Below, piece after piece: positions 1-10,921 of a stretch of 64,000 nucleotides of DNA; position 1 is the stretch's first letter; each line of letters starts with the position of its first letter. The DNA is from Astropecten irregularis. Its lineage: Eukaryota; Echinodermata; Asteroidea; Paxillosida; Astropectinidae. The DNA is taken from positions 14,508,001 to 14,572,000 of the forward strand of contig OZ020248.1 in the NCBI GenBank assembly GCA_963971285.1, in the 5' to 3' direction. Both the position numbers and the translations under genes were made by a program. Under the pieces are notes generated by a model. The model had not been told where the DNA came from. It ran no database searches and saw only the letters and a program-made list of their open reading frames with translations.

Positions 1-124
1 TGAACCCTCATCTATCCTTTTCAATTTTATGGTTCGTTAGCCGATGAGATATAAAAAAAAAAACACACACCCCAAAACCAAACCGCTAACTGAGTTTTCA
101 TGAAGCAACCCGTCCTGTAGAGCT

Positions 125-236
125 GTTGACCGGTACCTCCAAAGTCTCCCATACAGCAAGCTCCCACAGAGAAAATGAAGCCGCCGACGATGACCAGAAT
201 AGCGATAACCAGGATAAAAGCCTTATCTCCTTGTGT
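125..236 (-). CDS. Candidate membrane-helix exon at the left edge
   Basis: One minus-strand frame reads GDKAFILVIAILVIVGGFIF and SVGACCMGDFGG, a convincing hydrophobic helix followed by Cys-Cys. The acceptor would be GACACAAG, with a poor pyrimidine tract, and no clear donor is visible. The bases encoding MGDFGG match the inverted-repeat end of family C transposons, so this may be chance in repeat-derived DNA. Confidence 0.22.
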
Positions 237-330
237 CAGTTTTAATATACAATGTGCCTTTTCCCCATAGCAAGGTATTCATTCACAGAGTATTCAAAAG
301 CATATTGTATGAACAGCAAAATGCCTATGG

Positions 331-478
331 AATAATGGGAGACTTTGGAGAGTCGGTCTTCAAGTCAACAGCGCACGCGCAAGCACAACAGCGCAGGCGC
401 AACACAATGTGCGCATGCTCACAATTGCGCGCGCGTGCCCTGTTGACTTGAAGACCGACTCTCAAAAGTCTCCCATTA
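331..478. mobile_element. Short MITE with family C ends
   Basis: The ends are inverted copies of AATGGGAGACTTTGGAGAG, and the inversion continues through CGGTCTTCAAGTCAACAG to about 38 bases per arm. The centre is rich in GCGCAxGCGC. The terminal ATGGGAGACTTT is shared with the family C elements at 31229, 41718 and 44579. Confidence 0.7.
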
Positions 479-609
479 TGCATATACCAGACACCAAACG
501 ACTCAAATAAAGGAACAAGAACTGTGAACATGGTCTTGATTTCATTACAGTGTGTTTATTGGCTGTGACAGACTAATATCACATGATATTAATTGTAAGT
601 CTTTGAAAA

Positions 610-710
610 ATTAACAAGGTAAAATTGAGTGAAGCAGGTTTTGAACCAGTGATCACTGGAATACCGTACCGCGGTACTCTACCAACTGAGCTATCCAGCC
701 CTATGTCGGT
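610..710 (-). repeat. tRNA-like SINE, family 1
   Basis: Read on the minus strand it has the A-box-like GCTCAGTTGGTAGAG and a degraded B box. Copies with the same flanks occur at 2112-2230, 8484-8600, 16818-16905, 49190-49290, 49463-49560 and 58612-58690, which marks it as a SINE and not a tRNA gene. Confidence 0.65.
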
Positions 711-892
711 GGTGTCCCAAATAGTCAATTATCATTATTCGTTTGGCAGTCAGAAGCCATGAAACCACTCACATACTGCTATATCCCAATGATCATTTAA
801 GATACTAGTACTGTAGCATTAGCAATGCTGCAACTTGAGAAACAGAAAATGGGGGATCACCTAAAGAGGATGCGGCTTTTTAATTATGATAT

Positions 893-1260
893 TAAAGGTA
901 GTATCATACTTTGGTACATGTAGCATAAAGAAATGGAAATCTGCACAGATTTAACTATAACTTACAGGGTATAAAGATAGCAATGGTAGATACATACTGT
1001 TAAAAATTGTTCTGCCTGAAATGCTGTATTTATCCAGAAAGGAGTAAAACCAGTGACCAAAATGATTTTTGATCTTTTAAAGATCAAAAATAAAAGAGAA
1101 GACTTAAGAAATACTGTTGCCGTTTTTCAATGTTTTCTCAAAAAGTGGGCACCGTATGGGACTGAAATTTTCACAGATGACTGTTACTGTATCTGTCTTG
1201 ATATTTTTGCCCATGAATCTGTATTTCTTTGACAAAAACCAAAGTATGATATTACCTTTA
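893..1260 (-). mobile_element. Family A element, full copy
   Basis: Family A is ~365 bases with terminal inverted repeats AAAGGTAGTATCATACTTTG and a central palindrome GATCTTTTAAAAGATC. It carries no transposase. This copy lies in the 3' flank of TRMT1. Confidence 0.85.
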
Positions 1261-1639
1261 ATTGTGTTTTGATCTGGTATTTTTTCACCAATGCAAAGTG
1301 CTACACATCAGCGATGCAAGCTAAGGACGTAGTCTTTATTATCTTATGAACAACTCAGTTTCTCAAAATTTGTGACTTATAAATCATTCTCAGAGATTGG
1401 GTTTTACATTTTGCATTTCATCATTGTAGTTCTCATTGCATTGTACAGAGCAGGACTCATAACAATCAGTTTAGCCAAGTACAGAAAACTAGATTCAATA
1501 CCATTAGTGTGTGATCTCCCCTCAAAGCAACATCATATTCCTGGGGTTGATTTCACCAAACTCATCGTAACTTATGAATATTTAATGATTTTATATTCAT
1601 GATTTACTGTGGTACCCGCCGCGATATTGGATTCGATTC

Positions 1640-1740
1640 ACCCCGTTGACCCAAGCTAGCTAGTATGGCATCTGCACTAGTAAGCAGGAGGTCGTGGGTT
1701 CGAATCCCACCTGAGCCAACATGTGATTTGTTCACATGCA
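1640..1740 (+). repeat. tRNA-like SINE, family 3
   Basis: It contains CAGGAGGTCGTGGGTTCGAA followed by TCCCACCTGAGCC, a perfect T-arm and B box. Copies occur at 7525-7625 (minus) and 45665-45725. All share a following ACATGCACTCAACAAGCA tail, typical of a SINE body. Confidence 0.65.
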
Positions 1741-1799
1741 CTCAACAAGCACTGAGTATACAGTGCTCATCCACGTTGATGAAGGGCAAGCCTAATTTG

Positions 1800-1928
1800 C
1801 ATATCATCGTCACTTACTAATCAATCGTAAGACTTGTGATGCATTTCAGCCCTACGTAGGGTACGATGGGTTATCCTTCGTAACTCGAGTTACGATCGAT
1901 CGCAGGGCTTCGTGACATCGACCCCTGG
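1800..1928. repeat. Dispersed repeat with TTATCCTTCGTAACTCGAGT core
   Basis: The same ~120-base unit occurs at 35672-35815 and 40025-40145. Each contains GATGCATT, GGGTTATCCTTCGTAA and a CGAGTTACGATCGAT palindrome. It is likely a MITE; the borders are uncertain. Confidence 0.55.
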
Positions 1929-1983
1929 TCATTGGTCAGTCTGTATTCCCTCCTTTTAGCTGCTTCTACATCCAGGCCGCTGG

Positions 1984-2071
1984 TCATTTATCAGTCTGTG
2001 TTCTCTCCTTCTGTTTTGTCCTCTTGTCTTGCAATCTTGCTCTCTTCTCTTCAAGTGTCTCTGATGAGGTC
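1984..2071 (-). CDS. TRMT1: TRMT1 exon 13 with stop codon
   Basis: This terminal exon reads [20 protein letters not shown] and closes with a TGA at 1984-1986. A strong acceptor (TTTTCTTCCCTAG) precedes it, and a tRNA-like SINE sits about 45 bases upstream of that acceptor. The EEKRxxLQxKR helix resembles the segment just before the zinc finger in vertebrates, but no finger follows. Confidence 0.85.
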
Positions 2072-5000
2072 CTAGGGAAGAAAAGAAGAGAGTTGGAATG
2101 GCTTTCTAACCCAAACTGAACTTGAAAAGTGAACAAAGAAAAATTGACGGGATTCGAACCGGCCACCTCCTGAATACCGTACAGGCGCTCTACCAACTGA
2201 GCCATCCAGCCCTACGTTGGTGGTGACCCCGATAGTCAACTATCTTTGTTCGTTTGTTTCCATTTTCATGTTTTCAATGGTTGATGTTTCATGCATAAAA
2301 GATCTTACAATGGGCCAAAACAACTGTAAAGCCATGAGGACACTGAGCCCACACCATGGACGTCATTAAAAATAAATCTGGGGCCTTCCTCAACGCTCGG
2401 CCCTTGGCTCAGGCCCCGGCTCCGTCTCTGTCATCCATATGCTGAAAATATAGGTGGTTGTTTTTTATTGAAGCTGAAGCTCTGTTTTCTTTTCCAAACC
2501 AGAGAATCTACTTCCGAACCGCAGCCAAAAGCCTCTATTTTGATTCCTGTAATTCTGAAATGGATTCACGAAATGGAGCCAGAGTTGGAGCCGAGTTTTG
2601 GGCAAGCCCCCAAGACTTTAGTTTTGTATCCACCAAGGTCACCCACAGCCATCTTCAGATACAATTGTGCTAATTGCGGCGTGCATATTTGAACTATTGC
2701 TGCCAAGAAGGATTTAGGTATTATGGCAAGCACGTCTGTATTCGGTCCTCCAAGATAGCTACTTGTGGTGCAGTGAACTATATGGGCTGATAAGGAGTCA
2801 AATCTCATTTGGCACAGAGCAGCGGTGGAAATGTGCAAAGAAGAATGTGGATGATATAAGGCCGTGTCCCAATTCACTGGCTGTGGCCGCTGGCTATGGC
2901 CGTGGCTGTGGCCGCGTCTTCGAACTGGATTCAGCCAGTATAATTGGGACGCGCCTTCGGCCGCGTAGACGCGCATGTCGGGACGATTTGAATCCATACG
3001 CGCAACTGAGGTCATGGCAAGCCAAGTGCCAAATAATTCGATATACACTGTTTATCGGTGAAAAACAATCTTTATCTAGATAAAATTTGTTTATAACAAA
3101 GTTTTTCACAAGAAGCAGTGTTTATCAAGTCCGAATATAGTGTTTCTTGGCGAAAAACGTGTTTATCTCCAATAAATAGGGTTTATCGAATTATTTGGCA
3201 TTTGGCTTGCCATATAAAGTTGGCCCGGCAACAACGAAGTCACCTTCCCTTGTGGCTTGATATTCGTGACGTCGCGGCCACAGCCACGGCCACAGCCAGT
3301 GAATTGGGACGCGGCAACAAGATGGACGCGCTGCCAATAGCCGCAGCCACGGCCGCAGCCAGTGAATTGGGACACGGCCTCATAGTCTTCTTTGCTCGTG
3401 TCCACTGCCGTTCTGCACCAAATGAGACGACAAAATACCCTGAATATCACTGAAGTAGATCTTAAAAAATGAAAAAATTTCCTTGCCCAGTTAAAATATA
3501 ATGTTCTTTGACAGTCTAATTACCACGCCCTCTACGGCAGTCTCCAATGCCAATAAAAGGACAGTTGAGCAGTGGTATGAGTCGCCAGTCTGATGAAACT
3601 GATAGCTTATCAGTGAAACGTCACTAAATAGTGAGTACAATTTTCCATCTTTACACTGGATTTGAGATAATGGATCTCCCAAAATATCTATAATGTTGTT
3701 TATTAAGAGTGTAGATCAGAGTACAGCTGTGCTGACTTACGATGATTTGGCCCTAGCCTTAGGACCCCAGTTAGGTGCAGGATTAGCAGGAAATCTCGGT
3801 ATGCCTTGCTTGTGGGACATTGGTACTGCATCTTCCCTGACATCAAATGACACTGTGATTCTAAGACAGACACAGGAACAAATAAGATTGCATTCTTGAG
3901 TCTATTATTATTATTATTATTTATTTCTGGTAATGATACCAAGGATTCCTCAAGAGTGACCAAGGCACTGTAGCTCGCAAACCTGATGAAACCTAGGATA
4001 TGGAAAGATGATGAGAAGAAGGTACAGTTTAGAGGTGGGAGGAAAACCCCAGAGTAATATTCTGGGTAAAACCCACGGAATCAGGTAGGGACTGAAAACC
4101 CAATCCACTTGTGAACCGAGCCAGACTAGTGAACCCGGTCCACAGAGGTGAAAGGTGAGGAAAGAACCGCTACGCCAACCTGACTCCCGTTCATAGTTTA
4201 CAAATCAGTCTTTCCAGGGGTAACACAGATTTTTCACATCTATTTCCAATAGTTTGTAGTCTGGTACCTTTGATCTTGCCTATCTAACCCCTCTTTGTCT
4301 GACCAATCTTACATACCCCCCCCCTCCTTTGTCCCGACCCTCTCATCCATTCACGTGTGTTTCTTTTTATTACTTGCATGTTCTTGTCCCTTTGTCATTT
4401 AGCCTTTGAGAAAGATCCTGCTCAGATCGAAATGTGTCAGGCCCTCCTAACTCCAAGCATCCAATAATAATGCTTGGAGTTAGAACGGCTTAACGCGATT
4501 CGATCCTAGCAGGATCTTTCTCAAAGGCTAAGAGAAAGCTTTTAGCCTGCAAACTTTGCCAAGGATGCGCAGTGAGATGTTCCATGCGCAGTGTGATGTT
4601 ACATGTGTAACAGTTCCTTCAGAGATTCCCCGGCCTACTCGCTGGTGATCAGCAAATATATCCACTGTCACGTGATGGTGAATTGAACGTTCTTGCTAAA
4701 GGTAGTATCATACTTTGGTTTTTGTCAAAGGAATACAGATTCATGGACAAAAATATCAAGAAAGGTACAGTAACAGTCATCTGTGAAATTTCAAGTTCCA
4801 TACAATGCACTTTTTGAGAAAACAGTGAAAAATGCCCACTGTATTTTAAAATCTATTCACAGGAATTTTGATCTTCCGAAGATCAACAATTTCTGTTTCG
4901 TTGTGCTACCAAAGTATGATTGTATCTTTAAGGTAGGGCTGTGCATTCTACCCGGGTACTCGAAACCCGACCGAAACCATCGAGTACCCGGCTCCATTTT

Positions 5001-8000
5001 TTCGATTCTATTACCCGTAAAAAAATAAGAACCATGCCCTTTTTCACATAATACATCACTGACCTGCAAAATTGGTAGTTTTTTGCAATGTCAAAAGCAG
5101 ATTATTTACCGCAAATCTGTACCGAAGCTGGCAGAGAGCCACATATCTACACAGTCCGGCCGCGATCTACGGTACCGGACAACGCGACGCATCCTGGCCG
5201 TGATCTACGGTACCATTGTACATGTACCGACCAAAAATCCTACCGCGTACGGCAGATCATCGGAACCGACCGAGCCTACACCGTGCAGACACACACACAG
5301 TACGTACGGTGTACATGTACATGTAGTCTTCCTACCCACACGTGGTCGAGACTGGTGCACGTTGTTTTGACATCGTGGCTATTACGCGTGGCCGTGTGTG
5401 GGATGGATACCAGTCGTGGAACATTCGAAATTACCATGCTGACCATGTGCACGATGCATCGTGTTTACGTCTTAATAATGCGTTCGTCGCCCTAGGAATT
5501 TTTCTCACGTTATTTCTTAAGATCTAGCACATGTACGTGAAAAGTGTGTTTCTTCTAATTGGCCAACTGGACAAAATTACCGACTGAAATTCAAGTAAGA
5601 TTTAGCTGATTTACGGGGTGGTCAGAATATTTTACGGGGATCACGCAACAAAATAACAACCGCATACATCGTGTTTGATGTCGGTGTTCGATGTCGGAAA
5701 AAAAGATCGCGCTAAGTTTTACTTCGCCTGTCATCATGTCGGTAAACTAAAATTCGGCACCTCTAAAAATAGCCAAAATCCGCTAAAGGTCGGGGTGTTT
5801 TTGGGAGGGTCTGGTAATTTTTGAGCACGCCTGGCTTGGAGCCCCGATACGGGCCGGTACTCACCGACGGTCATTACGCAACATACTTCCGGGTTCTTAA
5901 TTTCTTATGTTTTATATTATATCGCGGGTACCCGGGTACCCGCCCGTTTGAGCAAAGGGTACTCGGGTCCAAAATTACCCGTGAATGCACAGCCCTACTT
6001 TAAGGAAACAAATAATGCAATATAGGCATTTCACAATAGATGTAGTGCACCACCATGAGTTTGTAACATGTTGGCCAATTATTTTGTCGACAAACTGCGC
6101 ATTTTTCAACATTCGCAGTTTGTCGACAAAATTAATTCTGCACATTGCGATGGGCAAACGCGTTGGAAACTCATGGTAGGGCACTATTGTGAATCGCCCG
6201 TATTAATGATTCTTCTTTTCCAGCACAGGGATCTGTGAGTATTTTCTCCTACCGACACACACATACATAGTGCTAAACCGCTAATTATGTTGTTGCATAC
6301 CTGGATTGTTTGCTCAATATGACCGTACTGATGCTGTCATCTTCCAGTTTCCGTTTCCTTGTGACAGGATTCAATCTGACCTACACAATGAAAAAACAAA
6401 CACTTATAACGCTTACAATAGAAAGTTTAATCTCTTTGCAGAGTATTATTCCACATTTCCAGGGCCTTTCTCAAAGCTTGGTTCTGGCTCCATTTCGTGA
6501 ATCTATTTCTAAAATTACGGATATCGAAATAGTGGCTTTTGGCTGCGGTTCGGAAGTAGATTCTTTGGTTTGAATAAGAAAACAGAGCTTCATCTTCAAT
6601 GAAAAACCACAACCTATATTTTCAGCATAATGGATTAAAAAGACGAAGCCGGAGCCTAAGCCAGAGCCGAAATTTGAGAAAGGCCCCAGAAATTACCTAA
6701 ACAACTTTGGTGCCACTAAGATAGCCAGGGCTGGATTTCACCAAACACTAAGATTAATCTTAGGATGAGTTGTTAGTAGCACCATAGTGATTTGTATTGT
6801 GACATCACACATCGCTTATTATGTATTGTAATACTGATATCATACATCCTATCAGGGGCATAGGTGGCAAGTGCGTTGGGCACTCGCCTCTCACCAATGT
6901 GGCCAGGGTTCGATCCCAGCTTGGGTCATATGTGAGTAGAGTTGTGCGTTGGTTCTCTCCTACTCTACAAGGGTTTTTCTCCGGGTTCTCCGGTTTTCCT
7001 CCCGCCACAAAAATCAAACACTTTCGATCTTAGGCTGTGCTCTGTGATCATATAATATACAAAGGATGCGGCTACAATGTGATCGAGTAGCAGGCTTTCA
7101 TGGGCGCCCTTGGCTGCCAGCCACATCAACCCATATCAGCCCATGAAAGCCTGCTACTCAATCACGTTGAAATCGAATCCTTCACAATTCAGCACCCCAG
7201 CTGCGAGTAAGGATGATAAACCTCCCAAATGATTATTATATTATTTATTACAAAAAGGTTACTAGGGAGACAGTTTACTCGGTTAGCATCTGAAAGTGAT
7301 CATTTGGGAAACATCTGGAATTAGGGAGACATTTCAATGTCTCCCTAAGGTACCAGCTACCTTTTAAAGACATATTTTCACCGTCCATATCTAATAGAAG
7401 ACAGAGGATGCACTCAAAATGAACATTTGTCAATTTCAAATTTATTGCAAAGAAATTAGTGCCCTTCCACCAAGTAGATAAGCACTTCACTAAGTGCCTT
7501 TTGAGCACACATGAAAAAATCATGCGTTGGCTCAGGTGGGATTGGGACCCACGACCTCCTGCTTACTAGTGCAGATGCCATACCTGCTAGGCCACCAAGC
7601 TAGCTGGGGTCAGCAGAGTGAATCGAATCCCTTATCGGCAGGGTGCCACAATTAATCAGTTCAAATTTGTAGTGGAGTGCCGTGGCCGAGTGTTCTGGCG
7701 TGCGTGTCGGACTCAAGATCTTGTGATCAATCTACATATTGTGGGTTCGAATCCAGCCATGGGCTATAAATGGTGCTTGCATCCTTGGGCAAGACGCTTT
7801 GTCGCATATTGCTCCTCTTCACCCAGGTGTAAATGGGTACCTGCGAGGGTAGAGATGGCTTTGTGGTTTGATTAGCCTCTGTGCACCTTATGGTGAGCAC
7901 GAGGCTGTATACTCCCCAGGGAGCTGAGATTGTTTCAGGAATGTAAATGGGCCCGATGACCAGGGATAATAATAGTGTAAAGCGCTGTGATACCACTCTT

Positions 8001-10844
8001 GTGTGTAAGAGCGCTATATAAATGCTGATATTATTATTATTATTATTATTAATGCGGAACTCACCCATTCCTTGACAATGTCCCAGATGACATAGTGCGG
8101 TGCATTTGTCTTGATGGCCTCCGCTGTGATATGTGACAGAGAGACCTGGTAGCCGGCATTCAGCAATGCTGAACGGAACTTCTTCAAAGGTGGGCATGCA
8201 CTACGCACATGATGGAACAACTGGCTGAACTTGAAGTATAGAGGGCAGTCTAACAGCTCCTTGATGATGAGAAAGCCAAGGAAGGTTGAGAGGGAAAAAT
8301 GTTCTTTAGATGTGAGAGATTCTAAATGCAATGATAACTCCCGATACTAGAGGCAATGCATGCAGTTTCAAAGACTGTACAGATTCTTAGCATAATTATA
8401 TTCCAGCAGTGTTGTATCAGAGTACGCAAAATAATAAATTTGTAGGGTAAAGTACTAGGCTAACTAATCAGTTAGCAAGTAATTGGAAAGTGAACGAAGA
8501 AATGGTGACTGGAGCAGGATTTGAACCAGCAACCTCCGGAATACCATTGTACCTGTCCTCTACCAACTGAGCAATCCAGCCCTACGTTGGTAATAGTCAA
8601 TTATCTTTGTTTGTTCGGCAGTCAGAAGCCATGAAACCACTCACATACCACTAGATCCCAAGAAGATACATGTACGTGTAGCATTAGCAATGCTGTAACC
8701 TGAGACATGACGGATCACTCAAAGAAGGATGTGGTATACACTATTCCGGGGATCGTTGGTTCCAATTCCGCTTCAGTAAATTGTTCTTAGTTCACTTTCC
8801 AATTAAACTGTAAAGGTTTACTGTAATAAAATTAAGAAAAGGGGTGAAAGTGCTCTAAAAAGTATTGCATATTACATAATTCATGCCTATATGAATTTAT
8901 ATTTCTATGTACATGTAAGAGCTTACCCAAAAGTTACACAATCAGTACATGTATGCCCTGCCCCCCAAAAATGTCCCCCTTGGAACCAATCCACGCAACA
9001 GTAGCGTGTGACGTCACCTACAGAACTAGTATAGGCTCGCCACACAGTATACAGCGTGGCGTTCTGCATGTGACGTAAGCAAGGTTTTTTGTCGCAAAAG
9101 TGGGGTGCTAAATTATGCGTCTAAAATATACCCCTTTTTCTATATACAATATTTTCTAGCACAAACAATGATAGACAGGTTGAGTTTTATAACAATACAG
9201 ATGTATTTCACTTCATATAAGTTTTGATTACAGTAAACCTTTTAAGAGGATCTTCAACACTCAACAAACCTCACTTTATTTGTTAGAACTATAATCCTTA
9301 AATTACTTGAAATGAGAAAAAAAACATTTATCTCACAGTGTATACAGAACAAGGGTCTTATTTGATGATTTTTCTCTCAGCCCGCAACGGCTCCCCAAAA
9401 TTTGTGTGATTTTGTGACGTCAGATATGGGAGCCTTTTCTTTTGAACAAAAGGCTCCCATATCTGACATCAGTCATCACTAAATCACACAGATTTGTCTG
9501 CTGCCCTCATTGACGGAATTCAGAGAATCTTAATTTTGGGGAGCTTGCGGGTTGAGCATGTTGAGAGAAAAATCAATCAAAAAGACTCTCTTTTTGTGTT
9601 CAGTGTGAGATATTTTTTTTCCCTCATGTCAAGCAAATCAAGGTTTATAGTTCTAACAAATAAAGCGAGGTTTGTCGAGTGTTGAACATCCTCTTAATAT
9701 GAATGAATAAAGTTCACTGAGCTGCTATTACTAGTTATTAACAGTTCCTTACCTCACTGATGAGCGTAAGTATCCCTCTGATTCTTGTGCTTGTGTGGAA
9801 TCGGTCTGCATGGCTGTTAACATGAGTAAGTAGCTTCTTCACAAACTCTGCATTGTGGATAGGATCAGCCCATATCGGCCCACCGAGCTAGGACACAAAG
9901 ACGACCAAAGTCATTTTCAAATTAATTCAGAATAATGCATGCCGTGTCTCAAATCTGTGGTTGTCAATACACTGATCCAGTAGGTCACACCCACCATAGC
10001 AACGGCCAAGCAACGACGCACACGCGTAATGTATCACGATCGCCCACACGCGCTGCACGCCTTCAACCCTTTCCATCACCGAAAACACTTCTCTCCATTG
10101 GACTCTGGCTTTGGAAAAGGTCACAAATGTACATTTCCTCTCTTATACCAGGCCATCGAGAGTCCGAATTATACAATGAAAATATACACCATCAATTTGT
10201 AGCAGAAAGATACTGTACTTTTTAACAGTACGTTTCTACCATCACCATCTTCCTGTAAGTTATGGGTAAGTTATGAAGATTTCTGTTTCAGTATGCTACC
10301 AAAGTATGATACTGTAGTATCTTTAAATAAAACTGAAATGAAAGAGCTTACTATGAATCTTGCGCCACAGTTTTCACAGGCTGGACTGACAGGAGGTCCA
10401 AATGCAGTCTTGTATCTGAAATTCCTACCAAAGTTGAAACAAAAAACATTCCAACGTGTTACTCTGAGTGAAATCATCAACTATTCAAATAATGCAATGG
10501 AACTCAAAATTTTGCGTGTGGGTTTTTTTTGGTGGCTTGAAGTAAAATGCAGCTCTTTTATTTGAACAAGAATGCAGGGTCAGCAGGTTTTCCGTCGCAA
10601 AAAGTGGGGTGCCTTTCTCAAAGCTCGGCTCAGGCTCAAGCTCCAGCTCTGTCATCCATATGCTGAAAATATAGGTTGTAGTTTTTCATTGAAGCTGAAG
10701 CTCTGTTTTCCATTTCAAACCAGAGAATCTACTTCCGAACAGCAGCCAAAAGTCTCTACCTGTATTTTGATTTCCGTAAATTTAAAATGGATCCATGAAA
10801 TGGAGACAGACCCGGAGCCAGAGACGGAGCCAGAGCCAGAGCCA

Positions 10845-10921
<77 letters not shown>

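Noticed and set aside
2566..3048. 160-codon minus-strand frame
   Set aside because: It crosses a MITE with repeated GGCTGTGGCC motifs and shows no family similarity.
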